A stretch of DNA of 64,000 nt from Paragordius varius (GCA_964247055.1 OZ176056.1:806001-870000); one strand, 5' to 3'. Numbered from the stretch's first letter, positions 46,410 to 59,010 are shown. Notes: generated from the letters alone by a model not told the origin. Numbers and translations are program-made.

Positions 46410-47770
46410 GACTTTAAGATATTATATATAATTTAAAAGGATCCCAATAAATTTAATTTTTGCCATTACACATTTTATTTCACAACTTTTTGTCAAAAGT
46501 AGTGCTTCCATAAAAGTTAATTTTTATCAGATAATCAAGATGAAATGATTAACTTAGCAATATTTTTAAAATAAATAGATAAAATACAAATTCGATAAAT
46601 GCATAATCCATCAAGTTTCTCATGTTATTTTCGGTTTTGGACATACGAGTGTTTTATGAAAGCACTTATGTGAGTAAAAAAAAAATTTTTAGTGAATGCT
46701 AAATGTTATTTCAGGAAATATCACTAAAATATATTCCCTATATATGAAAGGAAAAGCGAAAACAATATTTTTATAAAACTTTGCATTTAAGAGACCACCT
46801 CTAATCTCAAATCGGACACGTCGGGTGAGTATCCTTAAACTGAAGTCAAAAAAGCAAATTGAGCGCAATAAAAATTTCTATCTGCTATATCTTAACATCA
46901 TAAAACTTTTTTCAATATAGGGTGCTTAATATTTTATTTATGGCAAAATTTTTGTAAAGCTAATTTTAACTATTTATGATGCTTGAATATATAATTCGAT
47001 GATGTCGAAATCACCTCAAATGTGCTTTTCAAAAATTAACCCAAATTATCTGTTTGTATATAACTTAAATTTGTCGAATTTTATTTTAAATACTAAGGTT
47101 ATTATAATAATTAGTATAATATTTATTCAGCATTATATAAATTTTGAACAGATTTCATATTTTAAAAATATTAAAAAATAAGGGTAATTTTTATTCTTAA
47201 AAGAATGAATTCGAAGTGTAAATGGTATATCAAAAATTGTTAAACATGCATTATAACATTAGCATTTAAGCATGAAATCTAGTGTGTGGACTTTCAAAAT
47301 TAAACAATCAAGCACTGCGCAAAATATGCAATTATTCCATATATCAGACCATCTGACCGGGTCTGACATGACTTTTTTATGAAAATTATAAATGCACAAC
47401 CCTAATTAACGTTAATTAAATTATTATATTATATAATACTCCATCTATTTATTGCATTTACACTACATGTATTAAATAAATTGTGCTATTGCTTTGTAAA
47501 ACAAATAAAATTGGTTTTTTAAATAATATATATAATTAATTATTTTTCTAACTGTATATGAAAATATTTTATACTAAACCTAAATTTTTTATTTTAAATT
47601 TGAACAAATATCGTAAAAATTTTTGAAACAACAAGCATCTAAATATGTTTTTATATCGATAAGGATATTAACCGTTATAACTGCTTATAAATACAGTGCG
47701 CAATTACATGTTTAACACTACACTCCATAAATAAAATAGAGCGAAAAAATTAATATGTGTTTTTAGACTG
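46410..47770. other. Spacer between hAT copies
   Basis: A degenerate family 2 MITE end lies at about 47,205-47,231 (GAAGTGTAAATGGTATA). A short segment (AATATCACTAAAATATAT near 46,720) is shared with 22,400. No gene seen. Confidence 0.45.
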
Positions 47771-47777
47771 TTTAAAT

Positions 47778-50039
47778 CAGGGGTGTCCAACACAAATCAG
47801 TGGCGTACCGAGCATTTGCGGCGCCCGGGGCATAAAACTCCAATGGCGCCCCCTCTCTCCTCCTCTTTTTGTAAGCCAATAAAACTATTTAGTAAAAAAA
47901 TATTAAAGTCTTTAAATGCTTCATTAAAATTAATTTTAGGATCTTTATGTTGAACCCTATCGATGATGGCAGAAAAAAATCAATGTTAAAAAACTGTTTA
48001 AAACACTCTGAAGTAAAATGAATGTCTCACTTCTTGTTTCACTAGTATTTAAAGTATTTTTACTTAAATCTTCTAATAGCTCTATCAAATCATCTATTCT
48101 CTCAACAATGGGATTAACCGCTTAAATTCTAGCACTCCATCGGGCTTCAGACTCACGGTTAACAGTTTTTTTTATTTTTCAATAGGCTAATAGTTAAAAA
48201 AGATGAATATTTTCAATTATTCCGAAACAGGTCACAACAAAAACATCTTGTTTTGCTACCGTGACTATTACCAAATTCAAGGAACGAGTGTCACAATTAG
48301 CAATTGCTTATTATTTCCAAAACTTTGTTGAACGCCTGAAATGCGACCCGACATCACACCTACATTATTATAGCATTGAGATCTACAATTTGATAACTAA
48401 ATATTATCCATATTTAAATTTTCTAAAATTCTTTTCAATTGACAGTCCATCTTTGTTGAATAACTGAAAAAACCCAAAAAGGATACCTTTATGACAACTC
48501 TATTTTTCTCATATTTAATAAACACCTACCTGGCAACTTGAGAAATTTGTTCTCGGCGCTATATCTGCGTTAGATCAAATATAAGTCCATAATATTTACT
48601 TTTTTAATGTCATTTATCAATTTAGTTTTAACTCTTGAAGCCAAAAGATGTATAAACTTGTTTTGGATTTTGGATGAAACATAGGTTAAAGTGTTAGGAG
48701 ATTCAATGTTTCTCATGTGTTCTCCCCTTATTGGGTCAAACCGAGCTACAAGTTGTAGTGAAGATAAGATTCCAGGATTTGGTGCTTAGTTATCTAGATA
48801 CATTACTCTTGCAACATGTCCTCGAAAAAGGAAATTTTGGTTGATTAGAAATTTCATGCAAGCCAATATTCGATGTAATAAGATCGATCAAAAAGTAGGC
48901 AACAATAACCATACGCATATCTGTTCTTTGGTGAATATAAAAACCAAGACCCAACTTCAAATCCTTCTTTTTTACCGACCGACACGTCGAAAAAATCAAG
49001 ATTGGGGCATTGAACGATGATTTTTTGTTTCAAAGAGATGGCAATCATTTTGATATACTTGAGGTCCACGAATAATCATTTCTGTGCAAAGATTATGAGA
49101 TTTTACTAGAGGAACATTATTATTAGAAAAAGGCGACATTATTAAACTCTATAGATATATCGCTTGGAATTACTAATGGTATATTTGTCTCATCTCTAAC
49201 ATTGGATCAATAACTAGGGTTTCAGGTGTATTAAGTTATTTTGTAGGGGGTGTTATATTCGGGTCTCATACACTTTTTCAATGTTGGGGTCAGATATTTT
49301 CGTTAAATGAGATTTCATACTCATTCGCATTTTATTTTATTTATTCTCTTCATGGATTTACCGTTTCCTATTTGCATAACCGCTGAGTTTAGGCATTGGT
49401 ATCTGATGAAAAGTATTTATAAAAAATACAAGGCTATTAAGAAGAGATAAGGTTTTGAACAAAGCGAGAAGTTAAGATAATTTAATTAAAGGCAATAAAA
49501 GAATTAACAATATGTGCAGAAACGTTTTTCAAGCGAAATAATAAGTTTGTGTTGGAGGGAATAATGAAAGTTGTTTTTTGCATAATGTTTGATCTTGATC
49601 TCATTTATATAATTTTTATATAGAAATTACCTAAGTTGCTGAAAAATCTTACTTGAAAGTTGTTATTATTTTTGCATAATTTAAATGTAATTTAAAAAAA
49701 CATTTAGGCGCCCCTAAATAACGGCGCCCGGGGCATGATGCAACCCCTTGCCCCCCCATCGGTACGCCTCTGACACAAATGGCTTTGTAGACCACATTTT
49801 AAAAAATCCGACGGGCCGCATAATATGGGAATCAACAAACATTTTATTAGATTTTAAACATAAGACTGTAAAAACTAGTATTATTTTTACAGTTTTTGCT
49901 ATTTCATGCCCGAATGAAATTCGGAGAGATTATGTAGAAAATTTGTCTGAGGAAAATCAATTTTATTTAGATTCTGCAATTTGTATTTGAAACTTCTCGC
50001 GGACTGCAATATCTTGGAGGGCAGAGTGTGAAACACCTG
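47778..50039. mobile_element. Older hAT remnant interrupted by hAT copy 2
   Basis: Outer element starts CAGGGGTGTCCAACAC and ends GAGTGTGAAACACCTG (inverse), about 287 bp without its insert. Flanking 8-mers GTTTAAAT and TTTATAAT are similar but not identical. GACGGGCCGCATAA near the right end is the same G+C-rich subterminal motif as at 16,060. Confidence 0.75.
47798..49772 (-). mobile_element. hAT-family DNA transposon, copy 2 (nested)
   Basis: Same termini as copy 1 (CAGTGGCGTACCGAGCATTT; right end GGTACGCCTCTG) with perfect 8-bp duplication ACACAAAT (47,790-47,797 and 49,773-49,780). It sits 20 bp inside the outer hAT remnant, so that element is older. Copies 1 and 2 align along their length. 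Copy 2 is longer (1,975 versus 1,514 bp) and keeps a middle portion missing from copy 1. Minus-strand coding remnants include GSWFLYSPKNRYAY and FDRSYYIEYWLA-like pieces. Confidence 0.93.
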
Positions 50040-50123
50040 TTTATAATTAAAAAAATAAAAAACAATTTATTTTCTATATTAATAGGCGCCTAAAATACAT
50101 GTTTCAATATAACTGTTAGTCAA

Positions 50124-50142
50124 TTTATTACAAGAATTTATT
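50124..50142 (-). terminator. Poly(A) signals of the micro-exon gene
   Basis: Two AATAAA hexamers on the minus strand (50,142-50,137 and 50,129-50,124), about 36-54 bp beyond the stop codon. Confidence 0.6.
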
Positions 50143-50177
50143 TAAAATTAATAATAAATAATGATTCCTGTTTTTTT

Positions 50178-53100
50178 CTAAATTTCTCCAACATCGGTGT
50201 CAGCTAAAAAAATAAATGAAATATATAATTTCGCGTTTAAAGTTAATTTATTTTAAATAAAATTTATATTTTCTACAAAACCTACAGCTTCCAGATCTAT
50301 AGAGAGAAAATATAATTTAATATTTTTTAGAATAAATTATATATTCTTACATTCCTCGGCGTTTACCATATCTGTTTAAAATTGAATTAAAATATAAATC
50401 TTACCATTTAAATCTTCCGATATTTCTAATAAAAAATTTATTCAAGCATATATGTACCCACAATGTTTTGGTCCGTAGCTAAAATATTTTTTATAAAAAA
50501 AATTAGCCAAAATTATATTTAAAAGTTGTCAAGAATTTTTTTTATAAATCCAAACTGAACCTATGACTCCGGTTGCACCTTCTAAAACATAATATAATTT
50601 ACATTAAAATAAAAATAATACCTGTATATCTTTGCTCCAGAACTGTTTATATAAGAACATGTTTTTTTAAAAAAAATTTCAAATATATAAGAGAAATATG
50701 GCTTGGTTTTCGACTGGTATAAAATATGCGGTAAAAAGTTAATTAAATTTGAAAGAATTAAAACTAAGATAAAACATAAAATTGGTTCTTAATTGAATAT
50801 TTTAAATATTTTTAATTTTAGAATAAATAAATTTTACATCATAATTTTACACATGATAAACACATAACAAAAATTAGATTGGCTATTTTCATAAGCTGTT
50901 ACGGTCACAGTATCGTTTATAAGGGCATTTGAAATAAAAAACTGATCAAACCCAATCTTACTTATAATATTAACCTTGGAATTGGTCCTCTACATCTTAA
51001 ATTAAAATAATATTGAAATTTATGTAAAAAATATACCTTCCAACAGTTCTTTTACATCTAAAAAATATATATTATAATAATTTTGATTAAATTAAAGTTT
51101 ATACTTGAAATTTGATCCCTAAAAACTATGAAAGAAATTATTATTTAAATAATAATTGTTTGGGTGTAATGCCAATTATAACATACTTTGTAAGAAATCT
51201 ACAATAAATTATTGCAATTATTAAAATAGAGTATACTTGATTCGCCCAAAGCTGTAAAATATTGAATTATAAAATCAAATTTTTATAAACTCTTACAATT
51301 TAGGAGGCTTTGAGGTTCTGAACCACTCATGCGCATGACTAAAATTTATGCAATGAATATTAATTAATTCTAACTTTCAGATTAAATATAAAGCTATCCA
51401 AATTTATAATTTGTTTATAAGTAAAAAATATGGATTTTAATTAATCTTAACAAAAGTATTTGACTTTTGAAAATGTCAGACGTAACATTTGAAAAAAAGG
51501 CAACTTGTGAAAGCCTTCCTATTGTTGAATACTGGTTACTGAATACAAGACCCTCCTAATTTTATACATTTAATGAATTCGCTTACATTTTTTTTTAAAA
51601 ACCATTGTCAGCAAATAAATGGTGTCTTTAATGAAAGCGATTATCATTAATACGATGATCAAGTTAAATTATATTACATTCTGAAAAACCCCGTTTAAAA
51701 CATATGCATATTAAAAAATAATTTACTTCGATCAAAAAATCTGGCATCTTTATGATAAATAAGAAATATTATAAAAAAATTAAAAGACAAAATAAAAAGT
51801 AGCTAATAAAACAGTACTTGAAACTATGTTTTGCGTTTCTTCCACCAAATTTTCTGCACCTACAATGTTAATTATTTTATTACAAAGTCCTTACCTGTTC
51901 CCAAACTTTGCAGAGCTATATATTTTATAAAAATGTGATACCCAAACAGTAAAAATAGAAATTATATGGACAAAATGTAAAAATATAAAAAATTTCTAAA
52001 AGACAACAACCATACTTGTTTAAACCTTAATTTTTCTATGAAAACATTTAATTACAATCGTAAGATGTATATAGTTGATTGTGTTAAATATTTACATCTC
52101 TATTTCATACTTTAAAGTTTTATATAAAAGTAAGATAAGATTTAAAATGTATGGTTATAAAAATATTGACTATATATAACGTTTTGTTCATATTTTTTAT
52201 TAAAATAATTATACATTAATAATTATTAATGTGCCAAATAATAAAAATATACTGAATTCTCCCTTATCAATTAAAATCTTAAACTTATCATTTGTTTTTA
52301 AACATTCGATTTTTACTGTTAATTATTAAAATGTTATTTTTTAAAAAAAAAATAAATGATACCTGTCCTCATTTGATACGTTGCTACAGTTATAAAAAAT
52401 TTTAATTTATAAAAATAATTAATTATATCATTTATACGTCAAATTGGTACAACTCAAATTCCCCTCAAAAATAAATAATTGTGTGTTTTCTAGCAAAATT
52501 AAATCATAATTAATATGAATTATTTCTCTATAAAATAGTATATGTTATTTTTCAAATATTTTGTTAATTTAAAACGAAATTTCATTTTTGAAATTAAAAA
52601 AAATATATGTATACTTTAAAATTCAATTATACACAATATATTTAAGGTGAATTTGAATCGTTCGAGGGTGAATTTGAATTGTTCGAGGGTGAATTTGATG
52701 TGTAATTGGTATAATTTTATATATTCTTTTTATTGTAATTTATAGAAAAATATGAGTTTTACTCTGTTGACCGACGATTTCTCGAGCTGATAAAATATAA
52801 AAAAAATGGTTTTAAAATGTTCTGAACAAATCCTTAAAAATAATAAAATTAAACATTTACCAGTTTGAATTTCTTGAGGTGTATGTTGTGGTCTACTAGC
52901 TAAGAAATATGGTATCCAGTAAAAAGGGGAATTATACAGACGTGTCAAACAAATATTTTTTTCTAAAGAATGCTATTATACATTTTTAAACCTTAATTAT
53001 TTTACGAAATAAACTATTTAAATACAATTTTAGATGATATAATAATACTTAGTATTAACACTTTACATCTCTAGTCCATATTTTGCAAAGTAAAAAATGA

Positions 53101-56100
53101 AAATATACGGACAAAACGGAAAAATACAAATACCCTTTTTTAATCAAAAGACAACCATACCTATTTAAACCTTAATTTATCTTATAAAATTACAATCGAA
53201 ATATAAATAAATGATTATATTACCAATATACATATCTATTTCGTAAAAACAGTTTAAAACAAGGCGTCACATTTAGAAACACATATTTTAAAAACGATGG
53301 TTGTCTTTAAAATAATATTTGTCCTTAAATTTTTACATCTGTATAATTTCAATTTTTACTCTATTATAATTAATATAAATTTTTAGATAAAATTTAATTA
53401 CCAATATCCTCAGTATCTAATCTAGGTCTCTTTGCAGGTGGGCCAGCTTAAAATATAATTAATTTTATTTAATTTAAATAAATATTCAAGATAAAAATTA
53501 AAAAATATTTATTAAACAAGCATTTCTTACCCTCGCTTTCGGCATCTGTAACGAAAATAATTATAAATTTTTCAAATTTTATAATTTATACAAATTTTAA
53601 ATTATATAGATTTTTTTAAATAGAGATTAATGGATATGTAAATTTAGCAATAATTAACCATGAATTTTTCGATTACTACAAGATATCTTTGTTGTATGTA
53701 ATAATAAAACAGTTGTAACTTTTTGCGGGACTAATTATTTAAAATTTTTTTATGTTCAAAAAATTCGCTTACCAAAATTAATAATTACTTTATGTTTTTA
53801 AATTTCCAAAAAATGTAAATATACCATACCCAAATTTGGATTTGACCGCGAAGGGCCTGCATTTTCCAGAGAATTTTGTTCGCCATTGTTTTCTTGAACT
53901 GATTGGAGGTCGCCATTTTCATTATTTTGCATTTCTTGATTATCGCTATTGGATTGTTGAGGTTCAGTTGGATTTTCATCACCATCATTATTAGTGTTTA
54001 GATTTTCTTCAGAATTACTGAGCCCATTGGCACCTCCTTGTACAATGGAACCACTAATTGCTGTTCCCTGAGAGGCTTCAGCTCCAACAATCCCTTAAAT
54101 AGTTTACAGCATGCAAAGATCCTTTTAGATTTTTAGGTTAATTTTATAAAACTGGGATATGTAATTAATATTTAATTATAGAGTAATTTTCAGTAAAAAA
54201 TTAGAATACTAGTTTAAAATCTAAGCGATTGGGTTACTTATGTTTTGAACTCTTTAGATAAAAAAACATTATCCAAAATGAGTTATCCAGTATAATTTTG
54301 AAAGGTAAAGAATAATAAAATAGAATTATATTTTACGGTTAAAATTTTATGCCTACAAATAAATTAAAAATCGAATTTGGTTTTTCAAAAGATTTTTAAT
54401 TGTAACTATTGTATTAAACTATTAAGCATGAAATAGAGATGTAAATTGATCAATGTAAAATAAAATTTTATAGAAAAAGTGTGTTTGCCTTTTGAAAAAA
54501 ATTTGTCTGTCCGTATAATTTCAATTTTTATAATATATTTTTTTAATTTTTAAACCAATTAGGGTATTTATTTATAAAAATAGGTTTAAATTTTTAAAGC
54601 TTGACAGAATCCATATTAATTTTGCAGGGTTAACTGTCAGAAAGATTGTTGAAATTATACGGACAAAGCAAAAAACATATAATAACAACTTTTTTTGAAA
54701 AAGTATTTTTTTAAACTCGTTTTAATTTTTACAGCCTTTATATTTCAAAAATATATACTTACCGCCAAATACACCTGTAAATTGATGAAAAATTGTTATA
54801 ACATTGTATGTGAAAAAAAAATTAATTTAGAATTCATAAAATTTTCATACCTGTAGATGCTATATATAAAAACATAGGAATGATTTAAATTCTTTCTATG
54901 AACAAAGATTTGATTGTAACTATTATTTTTAAAATAAAACATTTAATAACTACATAATTTTATCTAAAATAAAAAAAAATTATTACAGTAAAAATCGAAA
55001 TCATACGGACAAAACGTAAAAATGTAATGACAAATATTTTGTTTAAAAGACCACTCTATTTTTGTAACTTTTAGTCTTTTATATAAATTATTTAATCACA
55101 ATATAATACTAATTCATTATTATCTATAATTACTACTTTGCAGTTTGATATAATGGGTTATACTCCAAAAATCAAATTTATAAAGGTGCAGAGCGGTTTT
55201 TTTGAAAACAAATATGGGTCTCTTTATTTTTACGTTTTGTCCGTATAATGATACTACTGTATGTTTTAAAATTTATTTATTTTATATTGCATACCTCCAA
55301 GGATAGCAGCGGATGTTCCAATTATCGTTGATATACCATTGTTTAGATTGGTAGATGTTTTATTTAAGTTTTTATGTGTCGCCTTATTACCTATGGCTTT
55401 GGGTCGATTAAATTCAAATCTCACATGGTTTTTATTATTAACGGGCGGTTTTTTCGTTCTTTGAGAAATTTGAGAAGACGAAACATTATTATGTCCCGAG
55501 GTATTTAAATTATTTCTATTATTTTTATTTTCTTCATTGTAAGTATTTAGAGTGGTGGTATTAAAATTTGCGGATAATTCAGCAAGGAATCGATTCAAAG
55601 AAAGCACCACTATGATAAAAAAAAAATCTAACTAATAGGATAGGTTTTAATACTATAAATATGGGTATTTTATAGTGATAGAAATATTGACCAATTTAAT
55701 GTATTTTAGTTTTACTTTACGAATTAAATTACATTTTCTAAATAACGCGTGTCCCCCTCCCTTTTCCTCCTCAGAAAATAGAGATTGAACTCTATTCACA
55801 TAATAAAATATTTTTAGGCCAAAATAATTTAATTTAGTATAATAACATTGATTCTTAAATAAATAAAAATAGCGGATAGCTAGTTTTATCAATACAACTT
55901 AAATGGGTATTTTAATCATAGTATCTCAAATGAAAAAGCAACTTTTTTATCTATTAAATATTCAACACAATGTTCCGCCTCATAAATTGATTTTCCAGTA
56001 ATAAGAAGCCAATATAGGATCAATCTTGTGCATATTATTATTATAACCTTTAATTCAATGTTTAATTCAACAAAATCAATACGAAGTTTTACCTTTTACC

Positions 56101-57819
56101 CCCAATAAAACCGGTCCGACTGCATATATGCCTTAAATAAGGGTATTAAACAGATTTTATACTACTACAGCAAATATTTAACTTAAAAAATTCATATTAA
56201 AAAGGAAACACCAATTTTTCTTTTAAATAGTTGTATAATTTAATGTCTATAGAAAAAGAAGTAGGCTTTATAGTTTTAAAAACCAATATATATTTAAACA
56301 CAACGGGTAATGAATGAATGTTTTATGTTGATTGGTTATCTCTAAAAGCGGTTTTAATTGGGTAAAATTAATATTTGGTTATAACACTCTTAAAAAGGGT
56401 TAAAATCAGTTCAATTTTTGTTTAAATTTTTTTTAATTAAAATCCATCTATTGATCGATATTCTTAATGATAGTATTTTCTTCAACGGATTGGGTTGGAA
56501 TATAAAAAAAATATAAATTTGTTTAAGCTTACATGGCGCTCTGTCTGTATTGTTCTGAAAAGATATACATAATATTAGGTAAAATAATTAAAGAAAAACT
56601 ATATATCTTACGATTTTAAAATATTTCAAAAAACATAAAGCAAATTATCTTATTCTTATTGATGGATATCAAGCTTTAAACCAGGGGTCTCCACTGCCCG
56701 CGAAATACATAATTTGTAATGATTTTATCAAAAATTTTACTAAATAGTTCTTAAACAAATTTTTTTAAATTGGTCGATAAGCAATGAGCTAGATAAAATT
56801 GTTATGATATATATCTATTTTACAATCCTATGGTTAAAATCTAAGATATTTTTAAAGCCCATATACAGTTAAAAATACGGACTAAACGTAAAAATATAAA
56901 GACAAATATTTTTTTAAAATACCATACTTTTAAAATATAAATCATTGCTGAGACAAAGTGGGATACAGTTAGATAAACTAAGACAATCAATTCTATATTT
57001 TACAATTGTACTTGAAACAGCTTATGTGGGAAAAATTAAGGTTTAAAAAAGTATGGGGTTGTCTTTTAAAAAAAATATTTGTCTTTATATTTTTACATTT
57101 TGTCCCTATAAGGGCCAGTTATGTGTTTGACTATAAAATGCAGTCTGCTAAACTATTTGTGTTAGAAACTCAATTTAGAAAAAAATATCTCAAGATCAAT
57201 AATTGAAGGCTGATCTTAAAAAATTTGATTCGAAATTAAAATCAAATAAAATTCACGTTTAAACTATTTATATATATAAAACAAAATATATGATATAAAT
57301 TTTCATACCGGATAAGCTGATTTTTATAATAAAAATATCATTACATTAAATATAAACCATTTACAGTTCAAATTCACCCTTAAAGAATTCAAATTCACCT
57401 TAAAATTGATTGTGTGTTTAATATTAAAAATTACCTTTATTTTAAAATATTTTTAAAATATGAAATTCTATTTAAAATTAATATAATAAAGAATAAACTA
57501 TGTCGTAAAAATATATTTAATATTAATGATGAGTTAGTTATATTAGCTGCCCGAAAACACATAATTTATTTTTGGGGTGAATTTGAATTGTTTAAGGGCA
57601 AATATGAATTATAATTGGTATATAATATATAATAGTTTTACCTATTATCACTCTATAATCATTAGGGGCTCCAGTTAAATTGAGACCTTTGGAAAGGACA
57701 TTCCAAATAACTTAAAAACAATTAAAAATCATAAAATTAAAAATGAATTTTTTTTTCAATTTATAAAGATTTCAAACAACCTTGACTATGATTCTGTAAA
57801 GGTGGCGATGAAAAGGCAT
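50178..57819 (-). CDS. Micro-exon gene, about 30 exons, function unknown
   Basis: Not recognised by similarity. Exons: 57819-57781, 57710-57642, 57316-57309, 56554-56533, 56131-56093, 55609-55295, 54859-54851, 54774-54763, 54093-53830, 53545-53531, 53446-53402, 52899-52861, 52786-52763, 52383-52363, 51915-51895, 51859-51818, 51747-51727, 51338-51297, 51251-51237, 51198-51187, 51057-51037, 50989-50975, 50941-50903 (less sure), 50642-50622, 50581-50561, 50478-50458, 50425-50405, 50371-50351, 50296-50282, 50203-50178 (stop TAG). Nearly all are phase 1/phase 1 and 9-45 bp, nine of them exactly 21 bp. The exceptions, 8 bp (1/0) and 22 bp (0/1), compensate each other. Many donors are of the G|GTA type. 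Two long exons encode Asn/Gln/Ser-rich disordered chain; one exon carries PPAKRPRLD, like a nuclear localisation signal; others are Gly-rich hydrophobic (AVGPVLLG, VFGG). The first exon was not found. Confidence 0.8.
51947..52215. repeat. MITE family 1 copy
   Basis: CAGTAAAAATAGAAATTATA and GGACAAAATGTAAAAATATA at the left, inverse at the right. In an intron of the micro-exon gene. Confidence 0.8.
52446..52710. repeat. MITE family 2 copy
   Basis: GGTACAACTCAAATTCCCCT left, GAATTTGAATTGTTCGAGGG right, ending ATTGGT. Micro-exon gene intron. Confidence 0.8.
52918..53356. repeat. Two adjacent MITE family 1 copies
   Basis: A truncated left-end copy (52,918-53,088; CAGTAAAAAGGGGAATTATA) is followed at once by a fuller copy (53,090-53,356) with ATACGGACAAAACGGAAAAA left and TTTCAATTTTTACT right. 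Both fill one intron. Confidence 0.78.
54190..54740. repeat. MITE family 1 copies, degenerate
   Basis: One copy spans about 54,190-54,530 (right end CCGTATAATTTCAATTTTTA). A solo left end lies at 54,645-54,740 (TTGAAATTATACGGACAAAG). Micro-exon gene intron. Confidence 0.6.
54986..55259. repeat. MITE family 1 copy, near-complete
   Basis: TA-flanked. CAGTAAAAATCGAAATCATA then CGGACAAAACGTAAAAATGT at the left, TTTTTACGTTTTGTCCGTAT at the right. Intron of the micro-exon gene. Confidence 0.9.
56866..57112. repeat. MITE family 1 copy
   Basis: CAGTTAAAAATACGGACTAA, ACGTAAAAATATAAAGAC at the left; TTTGTCTTTATATTTTTACA and TTTTGTCC at the right. Intron of the micro-exon gene. Confidence 0.8.
57356..57619. 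repeat. MITE family 2 copy
   Basis: ACCATTTACAGTTCAAATTC and CACCCTTAAAGAATTCAAAT left; GGGTGAATTTGAATTGTTTA right. It fills most of the intron between the 69-bp and 8-bp micro-exons. Confidence 0.88.
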
Positions 57820-57829
57820 CTATAAAAAA

Positions 57830-58765
57830 ATTATTAAATATATCACTATAAGTATATAACAAATCATGGTTTATGGAATTTTAAAAAGGATTTATAAACA
57901 ATTTAAAATCGGTTTTAATATTTTAATGGATTTAAGATGGCTAAAAATATTTTTAAGTCTCATGATTGTGGAAATTGAAAAGAAATCGCTTCCCGAGGGC
58001 ATGATTTAATTTTTTTTTAATTTTTTTTCGATAATAACCAATTAAATATTGACTATTATAATTTTTAATAAAGTGTAAAAAAATTGGAAATTAAGATTTT
58101 TCATTATGATATTTAAGTCAAAAATAGATAATAAAAATCTCATTAAAATATTTTTAAAAAATTTAAAATACTTTGGCACAGAATAACTAGAATAAACAAT
58201 TTTTTAAACATTTCGGCAAAAAATCAAATTTTGAATTATTAATATTTTTAGTAATTTAAAATTTTTTATTATTATATAAAGATATTTATAACTGATAGCT
58301 GCTATTTTTAGATTCCAATCACACAAACATAAAATAAAGTTCAAAGTACATTATAAGACCAACAAATACGGAATATATATATTATATATTTTTTTAATCA
58401 TTTTATTTCGATTCACTTTTATAAATATTTTTGATAATAAATATCGCATTTATTTTGTAAAATAAAATAATTTTAATAAAGTGTTACTTTATTTAAGCGG
58501 CGGCATACCATATAATTTTTTTAAAGATGTCATGAAAAATGGCTCTATATGTACTAATTATTTTAATTTTTGTTTCTGTTAGCAAAATTTTCAAAGATAT
58601 ATTAAAAAATTTGTTTTAAAAAAAATTAAAAATTTAGTTTATCTTTAATAAAAAAATCGTATCTATTATCCTTTACGGTTTTCAGCCATAATAAATGACA
58701 ATTTTTACCTTAAAGAACTCACTCATGGCACTTTACGAAATCTAATCAAAGGGTAATAGGTGTCA
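57830..58765. other. 5' part of the micro-exon gene, first exon not resolved
   Basis: A start exon should lie here or further right. Weak candidates are ATG near 58,353 (MYFELYFMF then GTGTGA) and near 58,724 (MSEFFK then GTAAAA). Neither has supporting context. Confidence 0.35.
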
Positions 58766-58768
58766 TAA

Positions 58769-59010
58769 ACCATTTTTAATTCAAATTCACCCTTGAACAA
58801 TTCACATTCATCCTAAAAATAAATTATGTGTGTTCGGGCAGCTAATATAACTCATCATTAATAAGAAACATTTTCTTATGGCAGAGTTTATTATTTTTTC
58901 AGTATTATTATTAATTTTAAACGAAATTTCATTTTTTAAACATATATATAATATAGGTAATCTTAAAAAGCACATAATTTATTTTAGGGTGAATTAAAAC
59001 TGTAAATCGT
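58769..59010. repeat. MITE family 2 copy
   Basis: ACCATTTTTAATTCAAATTC and CACCCTTGAACAATTCACAT left; GGGTGAATTAAAACTGTAAA right. Confidence 0.85.

Noticed and set aside
49748-49990. 80-residue plus-strand frame
   Set aside because: It crosses the junction between hAT copy 2 and the outer hAT remnant, so it is an accidental frame.
51090-51120. 14-bp candidate micro-exon (GGATCAAATTTCAA) between TTTTTAG and GTATAA
   Set aside because: Its length breaks phase 1 and the next exon has a stop in the resulting frame.
57160-57215. 48-bp candidate micro-exon on the minus strand
   Set aside because: Phase fits, but the donor GTTTCT is poor and it lies at the edge of a MITE. It was left out of the gene model.
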